A stretch of DNA of 64,000 bases from Fontibacter flavus. Its GTDB lineage: Bacteria > Bacteroidota > Bacteroidia > Cytophagales > Cyclobacteriaceae. A program made the translations under genes and the position numbers. Where the stretch lies: NCBI RefSeq assembly GCF_042432905.1, contig NZ_JBHLWI010000038.1:1-64000 (forward strand). Reading direction: 5' to 3'. A model generated the notes under the pieces. It worked only from the letters and a program-made list of their open reading frames with translations. It ran no database searches and was not told the origin of the DNA. This document shows positions 32,186 through 41,170 of the stretch, piece after piece; the first letter of the stretch is position 1; each line of letters begins with the position of its first letter.

Positions 32186-32881
32186 ATGGTTAAAACAAAT
32201 TTTATAGGTAAATTTTCTTGGTTTTTTGATGGTGTCATCGATATGTGGCCTGCCGTGGTTATGGTTTGTGGTGCATTCGCACTTCGCAATTGGCTCAAAA
32301 AGCATAAGATGGATTCCTGGCTTCTGGAACATTACCAACGTATAGCAGGTGTTTTGGTGTTTGTTGTATTTTTTTTATGGCTTAAATTTCAAAGAGCCAA
32401 TGAAATTACCGCCCTGATCAAATCGCAGTTTCCGCTGAGCCTTCGTGATGTTGGATCAATACTTGTAGGTAGTGTTGTTTTGGGTTTCGTCATTTATAAG
32501 CTGGCAGCGAAGGCATCTGGCAATCGGCCTCAAGTAGAGTATTCCAAACTGACAAGCTCCCGCCTTTTTTCTTTTGGGGTGGTTTGGGTCATCTACCTTT
32601 TGTTCTACGAATTTTATTTCAGGGGAGTACTGTTATTTATGACTTTTAAGGATGCCCCATTGGTTGGTGTAATTGCATTTAATATAATCCTATATGCTGG
32701 AGTACATATTGTCAAAAACTTCCAGCAGGTTTTACTGTCGATTCCTTTCGGATTGTTGTTGGTTGGGATGACCTATTATACCGGCCAAATCTGGTTTGCA
32801 TTGGTCATTCATTTGGTGCTTGCACTTGGCTTTGAAGTTACTGCTTTGTTATCACAACGAATAACACCTGTTAAAGTATGA
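32186..32881 (+). CDS. CPBP/Abi-like membrane protein, divergent catalytic motif
   Basis: A 231-residue polytopic protein with about seven helices. LFYEFYFRGVLLF resembles motif 1 (EExxxR) of CPBP intramembrane proteases, but the first Glu is Tyr. ILYAGVHIVKN and a later HLVLAL supply the histidines of motifs 2 and 3. The missing Glu makes proteolytic activity doubtful. ATG 32186 is preferred over TTG 32123; TATATTTG at 32169-32176 is a possible -7 box. The gene overlaps the next one in ATGA and heads a three-gene unit. Confidence 0.6.
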   Translation: MVKTNFIGKFSWFFDGVIDMWPAVVMVCGAFALRNWLKKHKMDSWLLEHYQRIAGVLVFVVFFLWLKFQRANEITALIKSQFPLSLRDVGSILVGSVVLGFVIYKLAAKASGNRPQVEYSKLTSSRLFSFGVVWVIYLLFYEFYFRGVLLFMTFKDAPLVGVIAFNIILYAGVHIVKNFQQVLLSIPFGLLLVGMTYYTGQIWFALVIHLVLALGFEVTALLSQRITPVKV

Positions 32882-33870
32882 AAGTATTCGTCACCGGAGG
32901 AACTGGCTACATTGGTAGCCGACTCATCCAACGGCTATTGGAAAAAGTAGATGTTGTCAGGGCGCTTTATCGCAATGAACATCCTGCTATTGATCATCCC
33001 TCCTTAGAATGGGTTAAGGGAGAGTTGGATGAGGAGGAAAAAATTGTCCGCTTGTTAGAAGGTTGCCATCAAGTGTACCATATGGCAGGTTTGGCGCGAA
33101 TGTGGCACCCCCAAAAAAACGCCTTCTTTGACACCAATGTAGCATCAACAGATCGGATTTTAAAAGCTGCAGAGCGTGTTGGTATTAGCCGAATTGTTTT
33201 TACTTCCACTGCATCTGTAATCAGTTATTCCATCAAAACACCTATTCAAGAAGAAGATCCATTAATAGAGCCATTTGATGATGAATATTCTGCATCCAAA
33301 TTTGTTGCGGAGCAGATGGTTCTGAAAGCGTCAAAACCTGGATTTGAAACGGTGGTTGTTAATCCTCCAAGGGTATATGGTCCTAGCATGATAGGTAATA
33401 ATCCTGTAAATAATCTTGTCAAAGGTTTTTTGAAAAGGCGTTTTTATTTTGTGCCTGGTGATGGTTCATATGAAGCTAACTATGCCTTTATTGATGATGT
33501 GGTGAATGGGCATATCTTGGCAATGGAAAAAGGGAGACCTGGTCAGCGCTATATCTTAGGAGGAGAAAATCATAGTTATAATAGTTTCTATCAGGTTCTT
33601 GAAAAAGAATTGCATCTCAAGAGAAATGCTGTAGGAATGCCTAGGGGACTTATGAGTACCGTTGCTGCAGTCTCTGAAACGATGAGTGAATTATTTGGTA
33701 AGGCGCCATTTATAACTGGGCCTATGGTCAATAAACTGTATTCTAATCGCCTACTTTCAGTAAATAAAGCTGCGAATGAGTTAGGGTATATAGTGACTCC
33801 TTTGGCGGAAGGCCTTCGTAAAACCATTCAGTTCATCAATCACTCTAATGGACCTGGCCATGGAAAATAA
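32878..33870 (+). CDS. NAD(P)-dependent epimerase/dehydratase family protein
   Basis: A 330-residue extended short-chain dehydrogenase. The nucleotide loop is VTGGTGYIGSRL; the catalytic residues are Ser/Thr in FTSTASVISYS and the YSASK motif in EYSASKFVAEQ. PPRVYGPS follows. It resembles dihydroflavonol-4-reductase or hopanoid-associated sugar epimerase-type proteins; the substrate is not evident. Its start overlaps the CPBP-like gene and its stop overlaps the SDR gene, so three products are made together. Confidence 0.85.
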   Translation: MKVFVTGGTGYIGSRLIQRLLEKVDVVRALYRNEHPAIDHPSLEWVKGELDEEEKIVRLLEGCHQVYHMAGLARMWHPQKNAFFDTNVASTDRILKAAERVGISRIVFTSTASVISYSIKTPIQEEDPLIEPFDDEYSASKFVAEQMVLKASKPGFETVVVNPPRVYGPSMIGNNPVNNLVKGFLKRRFYFVPGDGSYEANYAFIDDVVNGHILAMEKGRPGQRYILGGENHSYNSFYQVLEKELHLKRNAVGMPRGLMSTVAAVSETMSELFGKAPFITGPMVNKLYSNRLLSVNKAANELGYIVTPLAEGLRKTIQFINHSNGPGHGK

Positions 33871-34672
33871 AACTTATGCCCTAATCACCGGTGCCTGTGG
33901 AGGGCTGGGTATATCATTTGCGCTGGAATGTGCCGAAAGGGGGTACCATCTTATTCTGGTAGATCTTCCCTCTTCCCATCCTGAAAAGTTGGAGAAATTT
34001 CTAAGTGAAAATTATCCGGTCCAGGTCAAGTCATTTGTTGCTGACCTCACCCAACACGAAGACATTGAATTGCTGGTGAAAAATGTAAAAGAGAAAGGCT
34101 TGGAAGTTAGCTTACTTGTCAATAATGCTGGAATTGGCCAAAATGAATTCTTTGAGGATACGGATAGCAGCTATATGAGAAAGATGATCGAGGTCAATTG
34201 CATGTCGTACATATCACTGACTAGTGCTCTTCTCCCTGAACTGAAGAAGCAAAAGAAGTCACATATTATCAATGTCAGTAGTCTTGGTGGATTTTATACA
34301 TTGCCCAGGAAGACCTGCTATGCTGCAACAAAAGGATTTGTTAGGCAATTTTCTATGGCTTTGAACATGGAAGTCAACAAATATGGTGTTTATGTCAGCG
34401 TGCTTTGTCCAGGTCCTATGACCACTAACATCAACAATTATATACTTCATCGCCAATTGAACTGGTTTTCGCAGAAGATGATGGTACATCCCAGGAAGGT
34501 AGCCCAATTAACAATAGATAAAGCTCTCAAAGGACAGGAGATTATCATCCCAGGGAGATTGAACCGTGTCCTGCATAGTGTTTCTTCTACCATACCTTCA
34601 GGAATCAGTAAAAAGTTGATCATGAACTCCATGAAGCAACTGGAAAAGAAAGAACAAAAAAACTCTGTTTGA
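33848..34672 (+). CDS. Classical short-chain dehydrogenase/reductase
   Basis: A 274-residue SDR (270 if ATG 33860 is used). It contains TGACGGLGISFA, the NNAGIG motif, Ser in INVSSLGG, and YAATKGF with the catalytic Tyr and Lys. The C-terminal tail is basic (LEKKEQKNS). It resembles the DltE/YqjQ-like cytoplasmic SDRs that reduce fatty acyl or sterol-like carbonyls. It is last in a unit with an epimerase-like protein and a CPBP-like membrane protein, perhaps modifying a lipid. Confidence 0.87.
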   Translation: MDLAMENKTYALITGACGGLGISFALECAERGYHLILVDLPSSHPEKLEKFLSENYPVQVKSFVADLTQHEDIELLVKNVKEKGLEVSLLVNNAGIGQNEFFEDTDSSYMRKMIEVNCMSYISLTSALLPELKKQKKSHIINVSSLGGFYTLPRKTCYAATKGFVRQFSMALNMEVNKYGVYVSVLCPGPMTTNINNYILHRQLNWFSQKMMVHPRKVAQLTIDKALKGQEIIIPGRLNRVLHSVSSTIPSGISKKLIMNSMKQLEKKEQKNSV

Positions 34673-34737
34673 CAATGAAGGGAAATAAGGGATTTAAAGT
34701 CTTTAATCGTTGCCAGAAAGGTTGTTGACCAAGTTTT

Positions 34738-35514
34738 TCAATTTTTCCCCAATACGAAAAACAGATCCAAACCTTTCTCCACAGCATCTTCCAAGATATA
34801 GTCTTCATGGGTAATGTCTGTGACTACTGCGCCTTCTTGCTTATGTAGTTTGTTGCGGTTCATCCTGTTAAGGATTTCATAGGGCCATCTCAGGACAAAT
34901 GCAGGTAGTCTGTATTGAAGGTTCAGGATGTCAAAGCGCATGATTTTTTGGACAGACTTCCTATTGGCTTCATGATAGGCCCAAACTTTTTCATTACCTC
35001 CTATACCCAAAGGCTGCACAGAATCAAAAATACTTTTGCATAAAGCTGTCAATTGGGTGCCGGTATATTCCCTGATATGCCACGGGTTTCGGGATAGGGT
35101 GTGCCTGATGTTTGGAGTGGAGATGATGGCCCTTCCTCCCGGTTTCAAAACCCGATAGATTTCTTCCAAAAAGAGCCGGTCATTTCTGATGTGCTCAATG
35201 ACCTGAAAGCTCACTACGGTATCAAAACTATCGTCTTTTAGATCCTTGAAAGGAGGGATGACTGCCTGCTGAAATGAAGCATCCGGATATTTCGATTTCA
35301 GGTTGTCAATCACTTCTTGGATTTTGTCTATACCCATGTAGGATTCTACATTTTCCATCAAGACTTCCACACCTCTTCCCTCGCCACAGCCTACTTCCAA
35401 AAGTTTTCCTTTGACAAATGGTTTGGCCGCAATATAGGCTTTAAGGAGTCGTTGATGTATGGGGTTGTCGCTGACCAACTTATCTGAAGCAATTTCCGTT
35501 GTATAGGTAGCCAT
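34738..35514 (-). CDS. Class I SAM-dependent methyltransferase
   Basis: A 258-residue methyltransferase. Motif I is LLEVGCGEGRGVEVL, the acidic residue of motif II is in YMGIDK, and post-motifs include FDTVVSFQVIEHIRND and VLKPGGRAIISTPN. These are the features of the UbiE/Methyltransf_11 group. The C-terminal 90 residues are basic and hold two hydrophobic patches that could touch the membrane. Substrate unknown. A TAATTTTG box at 35536-35543 fits its promoter; the GWxTD gene starts divergently at 35564. Confidence 0.85.
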   Translation of the reverse strand: MATYTTEIASDKLVSDNPIHQRLLKAYIAAKPFVKGKLLEVGCGEGRGVEVLMENVESYMGIDKIQEVIDNLKSKYPDASFQQAVIPPFKDLKDDSFDTVVSFQVIEHIRNDRLFLEEIYRVLKPGGRAIISTPNIRHTLSRNPWHIREYTGTQLTALCKSIFDSVQPLGIGGNEKVWAYHEANRKSVQKIMRFDILNLQYRLPAFVLRWPYEILNRMNRNKLHKQEGAVVTDITHEDYILEDAVEKGLDLFFVLGKN

Positions 35515-35535
35515 CTAAAATTTCATTAATTTGGG

Positions 35536-35543
35536 CAAAATTA
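35536..35543 (-). promoter_or_regulatory. -7 promoter box for the methyltransferase
   Basis: Minus-strand TAATTTTG matches TAnnTTTG, 22 nt before the start codon at 35514. The divergent GWxTD start at 35564 must share this 49-nt region. Confidence 0.4.
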
Positions 35544-35563
35544 AGCTTAATTTTTAAAAGCAG

Positions 35564-36814
35564 ATGAATAGAAATAAAATCAATCGTAAAACATCCATTT
35601 TCCTGGGGCTTTTCATTCTTATGATTTCCTTTCCGAAGATAGTGTTTTCCCAGCAGACATTGGAAACTATCAATCAGGCCCTACGCTATTCCAGATATTC
35701 CAGATTGGCATTAAAAATCATTCCAGTGCAGGAAGGGGATAGGACCTTTGTTTTACAGATGCCCGTAGAGAAAATTGAAGAAAATATTGATTTTAATACT
35801 TATGAGTTTTCTTATACGGTCCTTTCCAGTTACCAGGAACCTATAAATGCGCAGAACCTTATCTCTTTAAATCAATCAGACCTTAAGTTTGAAACAGATT
35901 TTCATTATTATTTCGAAAAAAGAGTGACAATTCCTGATACTCAGGAGATGGCTGTGGCTTTATTGCAGGTCAAAGATACCAGGCAAGGTGATATGTATTA
36001 TTACCATATAGACCTGATCAGTCCATACGTTTTTGGCCATCCTGATTTTTGGGCTTACTATGGAGATAATATTCCTTTTGATCAATCATTTGTCCTGAGA
36101 GATGAGCAGTTGGAGTTTAAAGGAAAAGGAGGTGTAAGTCTTTATAATTTCCATTATCCAACTGCATACGATGCTCCTTTACCTCCGATGGAAATCCGTC
36201 CAGCGCCTGTTCCGAGGGAGGTGGAAGTGAATTATGAAGGTGATTTTCTCCTCAATACTTCAAAATCATTTACCAAGGATGGCTATTATTTTATTCAGTC
36301 TGATACAAATTCCACACAGGGTATGTTGGTCAAGACTGTTCACGAAGCATTTCCAAAGGTGAAAGATTACGATGAGATGGTCGATATGGTGGTGTATATA
36401 TCTACCCGACGTGAACATGAAACTTTGCTTGCCGCAGGGGATAAAAAAATTGCCTTGGACCAGTATTGGTATGGCATGCTGAAGGATGAAGAGGCAGCAA
36501 GATCAGTAATTAGGGAATATTTTAAGCAAATTGAGTTTGCCAATATTCTGTTCACAGACTTTAAAGAAGGCTGGAAAACAGACAGGGGAATGGTATACAC
36601 CGTAATGGGCCCTCCTAATGAAGTCCTCTTCAGACCCAATGGGGAAATTTGGTCATATCTGTCGGAAGGTTCTAATTCAAAAATTACCTTTACCTTTGCA
36701 CGCGTCAAAAATATTTTGACTCCTAATTATTATATACTTAACCGTTCAAGGGCACTTCAGCCGGAATGGTTCAAAAGCATCACAACATGGAGAAACGGAC
36801 AGATGGCTTTCTGA
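35564..36814 (+). CDS. GWxTD domain protein
   Basis: A 416-residue exported protein. The signal peptide covers about residues 1-29 (VFSQQ). The C-terminal GWxTD domain is recognisable by EGWKTDRGMVYTVMGPPNEVLFRPNGEIWSY (about residues 345-375). Family members are found in Bacteroidetes and Acidobacteria, often near regulators, and their function is undefined. The coding region overlaps the start of rlmB by 28 nt, an arrangement implying translational coupling of an exported protein with a ribosomal RNA methylase. Confidence 0.85.
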   Translation: MNRNKINRKTSIFLGLFILMISFPKIVFSQQTLETINQALRYSRYSRLALKIIPVQEGDRTFVLQMPVEKIEENIDFNTYEFSYTVLSSYQEPINAQNLISLNQSDLKFETDFHYYFEKRVTIPDTQEMAVALLQVKDTRQGDMYYYHIDLISPYVFGHPDFWAYYGDNIPFDQSFVLRDEQLEFKGKGGVSLYNFHYPTAYDAPLPPMEIRPAPVPREVEVNYEGDFLLNTSKSFTKDGYYFIQSDTNSTQGMLVKTVHEAFPKVKDYDEMVDMVVYISTRREHETLLAAGDKKIALDQYWYGMLKDEEAARSVIREYFKQIEFANILFTDFKEGWKTDRGMVYTVMGPPNEVLFRPNGEIWSYLSEGSNSKITFTFARVKNILTPNYYILNRSRALQPEWFKSITTWRNGQMAF

Positions 36815-37560
36815 TCAACAAAGGAGAGCACGATAAGGATTTTATTTTTGGAACAAGAGCAGTCATGGAGGCTATTCATGCAGGTAAGGATATAGACAAA
36901 ATTCTTGTTGACAAAGATGTTAATAATGAGTTGGTCAAAGAATTACTTGCTATAGCCAAGCAGGAAAAGATTCCTGTGGTACGCGTTCCTGAGGCCAAAC
37001 TCAACCGTATCACGAGGAAAAACCATCAAGGTGTGGTGGCTCATATGTCTGCCATCCAATATGCTTCATTGGATCATGTCATCGAAGAATGTTTTTCTAA
37101 AGGGATTGCGCCATTGATTTTGGTGTTGGATAGGATTACGGATGTAAGGAATTTCGGTGCTATTGCCAGAACTGCGGAATGTGCCGGTGTGCATGCCATT
37201 GTTATTCCAGAAAAGGGAAGCGCTCAGATCAATTCTGATGCAGTGAAGACCTCAGCCGGCGCCCTCAATCACTTGCCTATAGCAAGGGTGAAAAACCTGT
37301 ATTACACGGTTAAAGATTTGAAAAAGATGGGTTTGAATGTGGTGGCCGTGACAGAAAAGACGGACAGAATGATGTATGGTGCTGATTTTACACTTCCAAC
37401 CGCCCTGATAATGGGATCTGAAGAGGACGGGATATCGGATGAATTGATGGGACAGGCTGATGAATATGTCAAAATTCCTATGGTCGGAAATATTGGGAGT
37501 TTGAACGTGTCCGTGTCTGCCGGTGTGGTGATTTATGAAGCCATCAGGCAGAGAAATTAG
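36787..37560 (+). CDS. rlmB: 23S rRNA (guanosine-2'-O-)-methyltransferase RlmB-type
   Basis: A 257-residue SpoU/TrmH-family enzyme. The N-terminal substrate-binding domain has IFGTRAVMEAI. The knotted SPOUT domain has VLDRITDVRNFGAIARTAECAGV (motif 1), LIMGSEEDGIS (motif 2) and IPMVGNIGSLNVSVSAGVVIYEA (motif 3). RlmB methylates the ribose of G2251 in 23S rRNA. ATG 36787 is used; ATG 36766 would add seven residues. Both lie inside the GWxTD gene. A 7-bp repeat array begins five bases after its stop. Confidence 0.9.
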   Translation: MEKRTDGFLINKGEHDKDFIFGTRAVMEAIHAGKDIDKILVDKDVNNELVKELLAIAKQEKIPVVRVPEAKLNRITRKNHQGVVAHMSAIQYASLDHVIEECFSKGIAPLILVLDRITDVRNFGAIARTAECAGVHAIVIPEKGSAQINSDAVKTSAGALNHLPIARVKNLYYTVKDLKKMGLNVVAVTEKTDRMMYGADFTLPTALIMGSEEDGISDELMGQADEYVKIPMVGNIGSLNVSVSAGVVIYEAIRQRN

Positions 37561-37565
37561 ATGTT

Positions 37566-37656
37566 AGAAGCGAGATACTAGATTTTAGATACTTGACTCA
37601 AGATTTATGGTATTAGATTTAAGATACTAGACAAAAGACTCAAGACTTAAGACACT
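37566..37656 (+). repeat. Degenerate heptameric repeat array, 13 units in phase
   Basis: Thirteen 7-mers follow the rlmB stop in phase: AGAAGCG, AGATACT, AGATTTT, AGATACT, TGACTCA, AGATTTA, TGGTATT, AGATTTA, AGATACT, AGACAAA, AGACTCA, AGACTTA, AGACACT. The leading AGA is kept in eleven of thirteen. The first unit is identical to one in the 31664 array; the others lean to AGATACT/AGACTTA. It is not CRISPR-like, because there are no spacers. Confidence 0.72.
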
Positions 37657-37790
37657 CGAATCCAAGTGATACTTTTAACATCGAGCAAGACGAATATTGG
37701 TTTTGTAGGAGAGAAGTGAAGTTAAAATATTATTAAAGATTAGATGAACCTTACCGTTGGCGAAGGTTTAGACATTTGTGTGAAATATTT

Positions 37791-37823
37791 CAAATCATGG
37801 TTGGTTTAACCAACCATGATTTG
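37791..37823. terminator. 33-nt perfect palindrome, bidirectional terminator
   Basis: CAAATCATGGTTGGTT, one T, then AACCAACCATGATTTG: a perfect 16-bp inverted repeat with essentially no loop. It lies between convergent rlmB and the MscS-type channel gene. The flanks are AT-rich but without a long T-run, so it may be a weak terminator or a cruciform. Confidence 0.55.
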
Positions 37824-37879
37824 TTTTGATTTAGTTTCTTGAAATAAAAAGTGACAGGGAAATTCAAGGCCCATCATTA

Positions 37880-40342
37880 TCAATCATCAGCTCTGGATAA
37901 TTTTTCATGGATAAGACCAGGAAAGCTTTTTACATGTAAGTCCCGTTGTGGGAAAGGGATTTCGATGTTATTTTCTTTGAATGAATTGAAGATGCCCCGC
38001 ATCACCTGATCCCTGATCACAATCCAAATATCCACATCATTCACCCAGAACAATACCCTGAAATTGACAGAATTGTCTGCAAATGTCTGTAAATAAACTC
38101 TTGGAATGGGATTTGTAAGAATTTCATCTCTTTCCAGTTGTTTCTTAATCAATTCGGTCACCAAATCCATGTCAGAGTTGTAGCTAACGCCTATGATGAG
38201 TTCTACCCTTCGTTGTTTGTCGGACAAGGTCCAGTTGGTCAGTTGTTGGGCAAGGAGATCCCCGTTGGGGATGATAACTTCTGCCCCGTCCCAGTTTTTG
38301 ATTTTACTGGCGCGGATTCCGATTTCTTTGACTACCCCCTCCACAGGCCCTACCTGAACTGTATCTCCAATTTGGATTGGCTTTTCAAAAGCTAAAATGA
38401 TACCTGAAACCAGGTTGTTGACGATAGTTTGTAAACCAAAACTGATTCCCAGAGAGAAAGCACCTAAGATGATGGCGATTTTATCCAACGGAATGCCGGA
38501 AGCAGCAGCAGCGATCAAAAATCCAACAATCAGGATAGATAACCGGATGATGAGAATAGAAGAGCCTAATTTTTTTGATCGGATAGGTTCATTTTGTTGA
38601 TCTCGTAGTGAAGTGAGGTAGGCAATGCTATTGGCTAAAAAAGTAGCGAAATATAGGATAAGAATAAAGATGACAATTTGGGCAAAGGTAAATGAGGCAT
38701 TTAGTATTTTTCTTTCCTTAGATAAAAATGAACCTGTTTCATTGATGACAGTATCCAATACTCCTAAACTTTCCAGGAAATAGTAACCCCAAATGGCAAC
38801 GGCCAAGACAGTAGCCAGCTGGTTGATCCTTTTTTGGATGTCATAAAAGTCTATTACCGAAGTGATACCGCTTTCTTGTTTCCTGCTGACCTCGATCATC
38901 AAATAGATTACTTCTTTAATGATGGCAACGAAAATGAGCAAGGGAATGCCCTGCATCAGGCTTAAGGTACCTGTGATGCCGATCATTTTTGCAAAAGAAA
39001 ATCTGCCTATGATATTGGCTAAGATTGAAACGGAGCAGAAGGCAATGTATATTTTGGCTACAGGTAAGATGTACTTGGGCAAATTATCCTCCCCTTCTTT
39101 TTGGAGGTTAATCAGCCTTTTTCCCATATATATGCCAAATAGGCTAAAAACAAGTAGATGCCATCTTTCCTGGTAGGCCACTTCATAATACAGGTTGCTT
39201 GCAATACTGATTAAAAATAGGCAAAAAAGTAGATACCAAATGTTCATTGCTTTTCTCCCCACCCTTTTTCTTACCAATATTCCTGATATTCCGACCATTA
39301 AGGTCAGGACCAATGCGAAGAATGAAATTGGAGGGTTCGGGTAAAAAAACGGCGCAATAGCCAATACAAGTAAGGTTGATGATAAAAAGGGGTATTTTGG
39401 AAGATAAACCAACCTTTTTAATATCAGGTCCGCAAATTCTCTTTTGGAAATGATTTTTTTCAAATTATTGCTTATCCAATAAAAAAGTAAAAAAATGATA
39501 AATCCAAGGAAAAAGGTAATTCCTAAATGATTGGAAATGTAATTCTTGGTGATATTGAGATTGAATCTGAGCGAATCCCTGAAAACTAAAATCAACCTCT
39601 CTGTAGCTGGGAAATCCCTAGGTTCCCAAATGAAATTGTTCTCTTTTTGAAATAAAGAGCGCTCCAATTCCTTTTTCTGGACGATAATCCTTTCTTCAAG
39701 ATCATTTATATTGATGATGGTATTGGAAGTTCTGGATTGATAAGATGCAGCAATTAACCTTTCCTGGTTGAGAATACTGTCCGTTTTATTGAGGTTGTTT
39801 TTCAACTTAGATATGGTAAGTTGGTATTCTGGAAGAAGGGTGGTGTCCTTCAGATTGGTTCTCATCAAGTCATGTTGCTTGATTGAATCTAAAGTTAACT
39901 TGACGGAAAAAAGCTGATCTACTCTTTCATTGATGATTTTGTCTCCTTCTTGAATTTGGTTTTGCGTTGATTTCAACCAATTCTCCATAGCGTTGAGATA
40001 CCTTAAATTCATTTTTGATCCTTGGTTCTCCAATCGGCTTCCTGCTAAGGTCATGAATCTTTCGGCCATAGGTATGATCCTTTCCAGCTCAGCAGTATCT
40101 AGGGAATTATTGACGATATTGTTGATACGGTTGATTTGGAATGTGAATTCCTGAGCCTTTTTGATGTTGTTTTCCAGGACTCCTCTCTCTAAAATGGACT
40201 CTTCTTGTTGAATCTCTTTGTCCGTCACCTCCAATAAACTGTCTATCAGGGCGGGTACAGCTGGGATATTTTGAGCAAATCCTGCAAATACAGGAATAGC
40301 CAAACTGAAAAAAATAAGGATTAAGGTCTTCTTAATACGCAC
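37880..40342 (-). CDS. Large MscS-family mechanosensitive channel
   Basis: An 820-residue protein. A signal peptide (about 1-23) precedes a helical periplasmic region (30-235), about eleven membrane helices (245-620), and the MscS core. The core has a pore helix with AAAASGIPLDKIAIILGAFSLGISFGLQTIVNNLVSG, the beta-domain FEKPIQIGDTVQVGPVEGVVKEIGIRASKIKNWDGAEVIIPNG, and the alpha/beta tail. It resembles MscK/YnaI-class large channels that release solutes on osmotic downshock. The start is GTG 40342. It is transcribed divergently from hsp20. Confidence 0.88.
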   Translation of the reverse strand: MRIKKTLILIFFSLAIPVFAGFAQNIPAVPALIDSLLEVTDKEIQQEESILERGVLENNIKKAQEFTFQINRINNIVNNSLDTAELERIIPMAERFMTLAGSRLENQGSKMNLRYLNAMENWLKSTQNQIQEGDKIINERVDQLFSVKLTLDSIKQHDLMRTNLKDTTLLPEYQLTISKLKNNLNKTDSILNQERLIAASYQSRTSNTIININDLEERIIVQKKELERSLFQKENNFIWEPRDFPATERLILVFRDSLRFNLNITKNYISNHLGITFFLGFIIFLLFYWISNNLKKIISKREFADLILKRLVYLPKYPFLSSTLLVLAIAPFFYPNPPISFFALVLTLMVGISGILVRKRVGRKAMNIWYLLFCLFLISIASNLYYEVAYQERWHLLVFSLFGIYMGKRLINLQKEGEDNLPKYILPVAKIYIAFCSVSILANIIGRFSFAKMIGITGTLSLMQGIPLLIFVAIIKEVIYLMIEVSRKQESGITSVIDFYDIQKRINQLATVLAVAIWGYYFLESLGVLDTVINETGSFLSKERKILNASFTFAQIVIFILILYFATFLANSIAYLTSLRDQQNEPIRSKKLGSSILIIRLSILIVGFLIAAAASGIPLDKIAIILGAFSLGISFGLQTIVNNLVSGIILAFEKPIQIGDTVQVGPVEGVVKEIGIRASKIKNWDGAEVIIPNGDLLAQQLTNWTLSDKQRRVELIIGVSYNSDMDLVTELIKKQLERDEILTNPIPRVYLQTFADNSVNFRVLFWVNDVDIWIVIRDQVMRGIFNSFKENNIEIPFPQRDLHVKSFPGLIHEKLSRADD

Positions 40343-40471
40343 GGCTTTTTCTTTTAAATGTAAACAGAAATATCATTTCAAACCAAAGTAGTTGGATCCT
40401 CCTTTTGATTTTTTGTAAAAGCCTTAAAAACACAAAAATATCATGACTTTCTGACATAATTCTATTGATTT

Positions 40472-40479
40472 TAACTTTG
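40472..40479 (+). promoter_or_regulatory. -7 promoter box upstream of hsp20
   Basis: TAACTTTG matches TAnnTTTG, 82 nt before the hsp20 ATG. This leaves a leader of about 80 nt, long enough for thermal or structural control. No CIRCE element was seen. Confidence 0.4.
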
Positions 40480-40561
40480 TTTTCGGTCAAAATGGCTTAA
40501 AAATCAGACTGGCATATTTTTTCAGAATATGCAATTTGAATAAACATCAAATAACAAAACC

Positions 40562-40990
40562 ATGAAACTTGTAAAATATAATCAGTTCGAACCTACTTAT
40601 CCATCAACCTTCAGTTCCTTGCTGGATAGGTTCTTCAATGATTCCTTAGCTCAATCCGTAAGGCAATTTACTCCAGCTGTGGATGTTGCTGAAGATGAGC
40701 AGCAATATGAAATCCATGTATCTGTTCCTGGAATGAAAAAGTCAGATTTTAACCTCGATTTGACCGATGGTAGGCTGACCATTTCTGGAGAAAGAAAGTT
40801 GGAAGAAAAAACCGAAAAGAAAAATTACCATTCCATTGAGACCCATTATGGCACTTTTAGTAGGTCATTCTATGTGCCAGATGATGTGAAAGTGGAGCGT
40901 ATTGAAGCTGTTTATGAAGATGGTTTATTGAAAGTAGTCCTTCCTAAAGAGGAAAGGAAAGTCAGTAAAGCTAAAATTGAAGTAAAATAA
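40562..40990 (+). CDS. Small heat-shock protein, Hsp20 family
   Basis: A 142-residue alpha-crystallin chaperone. The alpha-crystallin domain (about 36-130) begins at PAVDVAEDEQQYEIHVSVPGMKKSDF and ends in the conserved GLLKVVLPKEE. The C-terminal IEV is a short form of the I-x-I tail used in oligomer assembly. It holds unfolding proteins in the cytoplasm under stress. It is followed by a GNRA-capped terminator, so it is monocistronic; the next gene is the HtrA protease, also a stress protein. Confidence 0.93.
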   Translation: MKLVKYNQFEPTYPSTFSSLLDRFFNDSLAQSVRQFTPAVDVAEDEQQYEIHVSVPGMKKSDFNLDLTDGRLTISGERKLEEKTEKKNYHSIETHYGTFSRSFYVPDDVKVERIEAVYEDGLLKVVLPKEERKVSKAKIEVK

Positions 40991-40994
40991 AGGG

Positions 40995-41023
40995 AAGTGG
41001 GGAAACCCACTTACTTTTTTTTT
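40995..41023 (+). terminator. Intrinsic terminator of hsp20
   Basis: AAGTGGG (40995-41001), a GAAA tetraloop, CCCACTT (41006-41012), AC, then nine T. Confidence 0.92.
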
Positions 41024-41170
41024 GTTATAAGAAGTGAAGATGTTTTAAGATCGTTTGGTTCCTGTTAAACCTTGTTAAATAAATACAGTCACTTAAAAAA
41101 CATGCTTGGTTTTTGTAAACGGATCATCTTAAATTACGTGTACTAAACCAGAACATTAAACACAAAAGAA

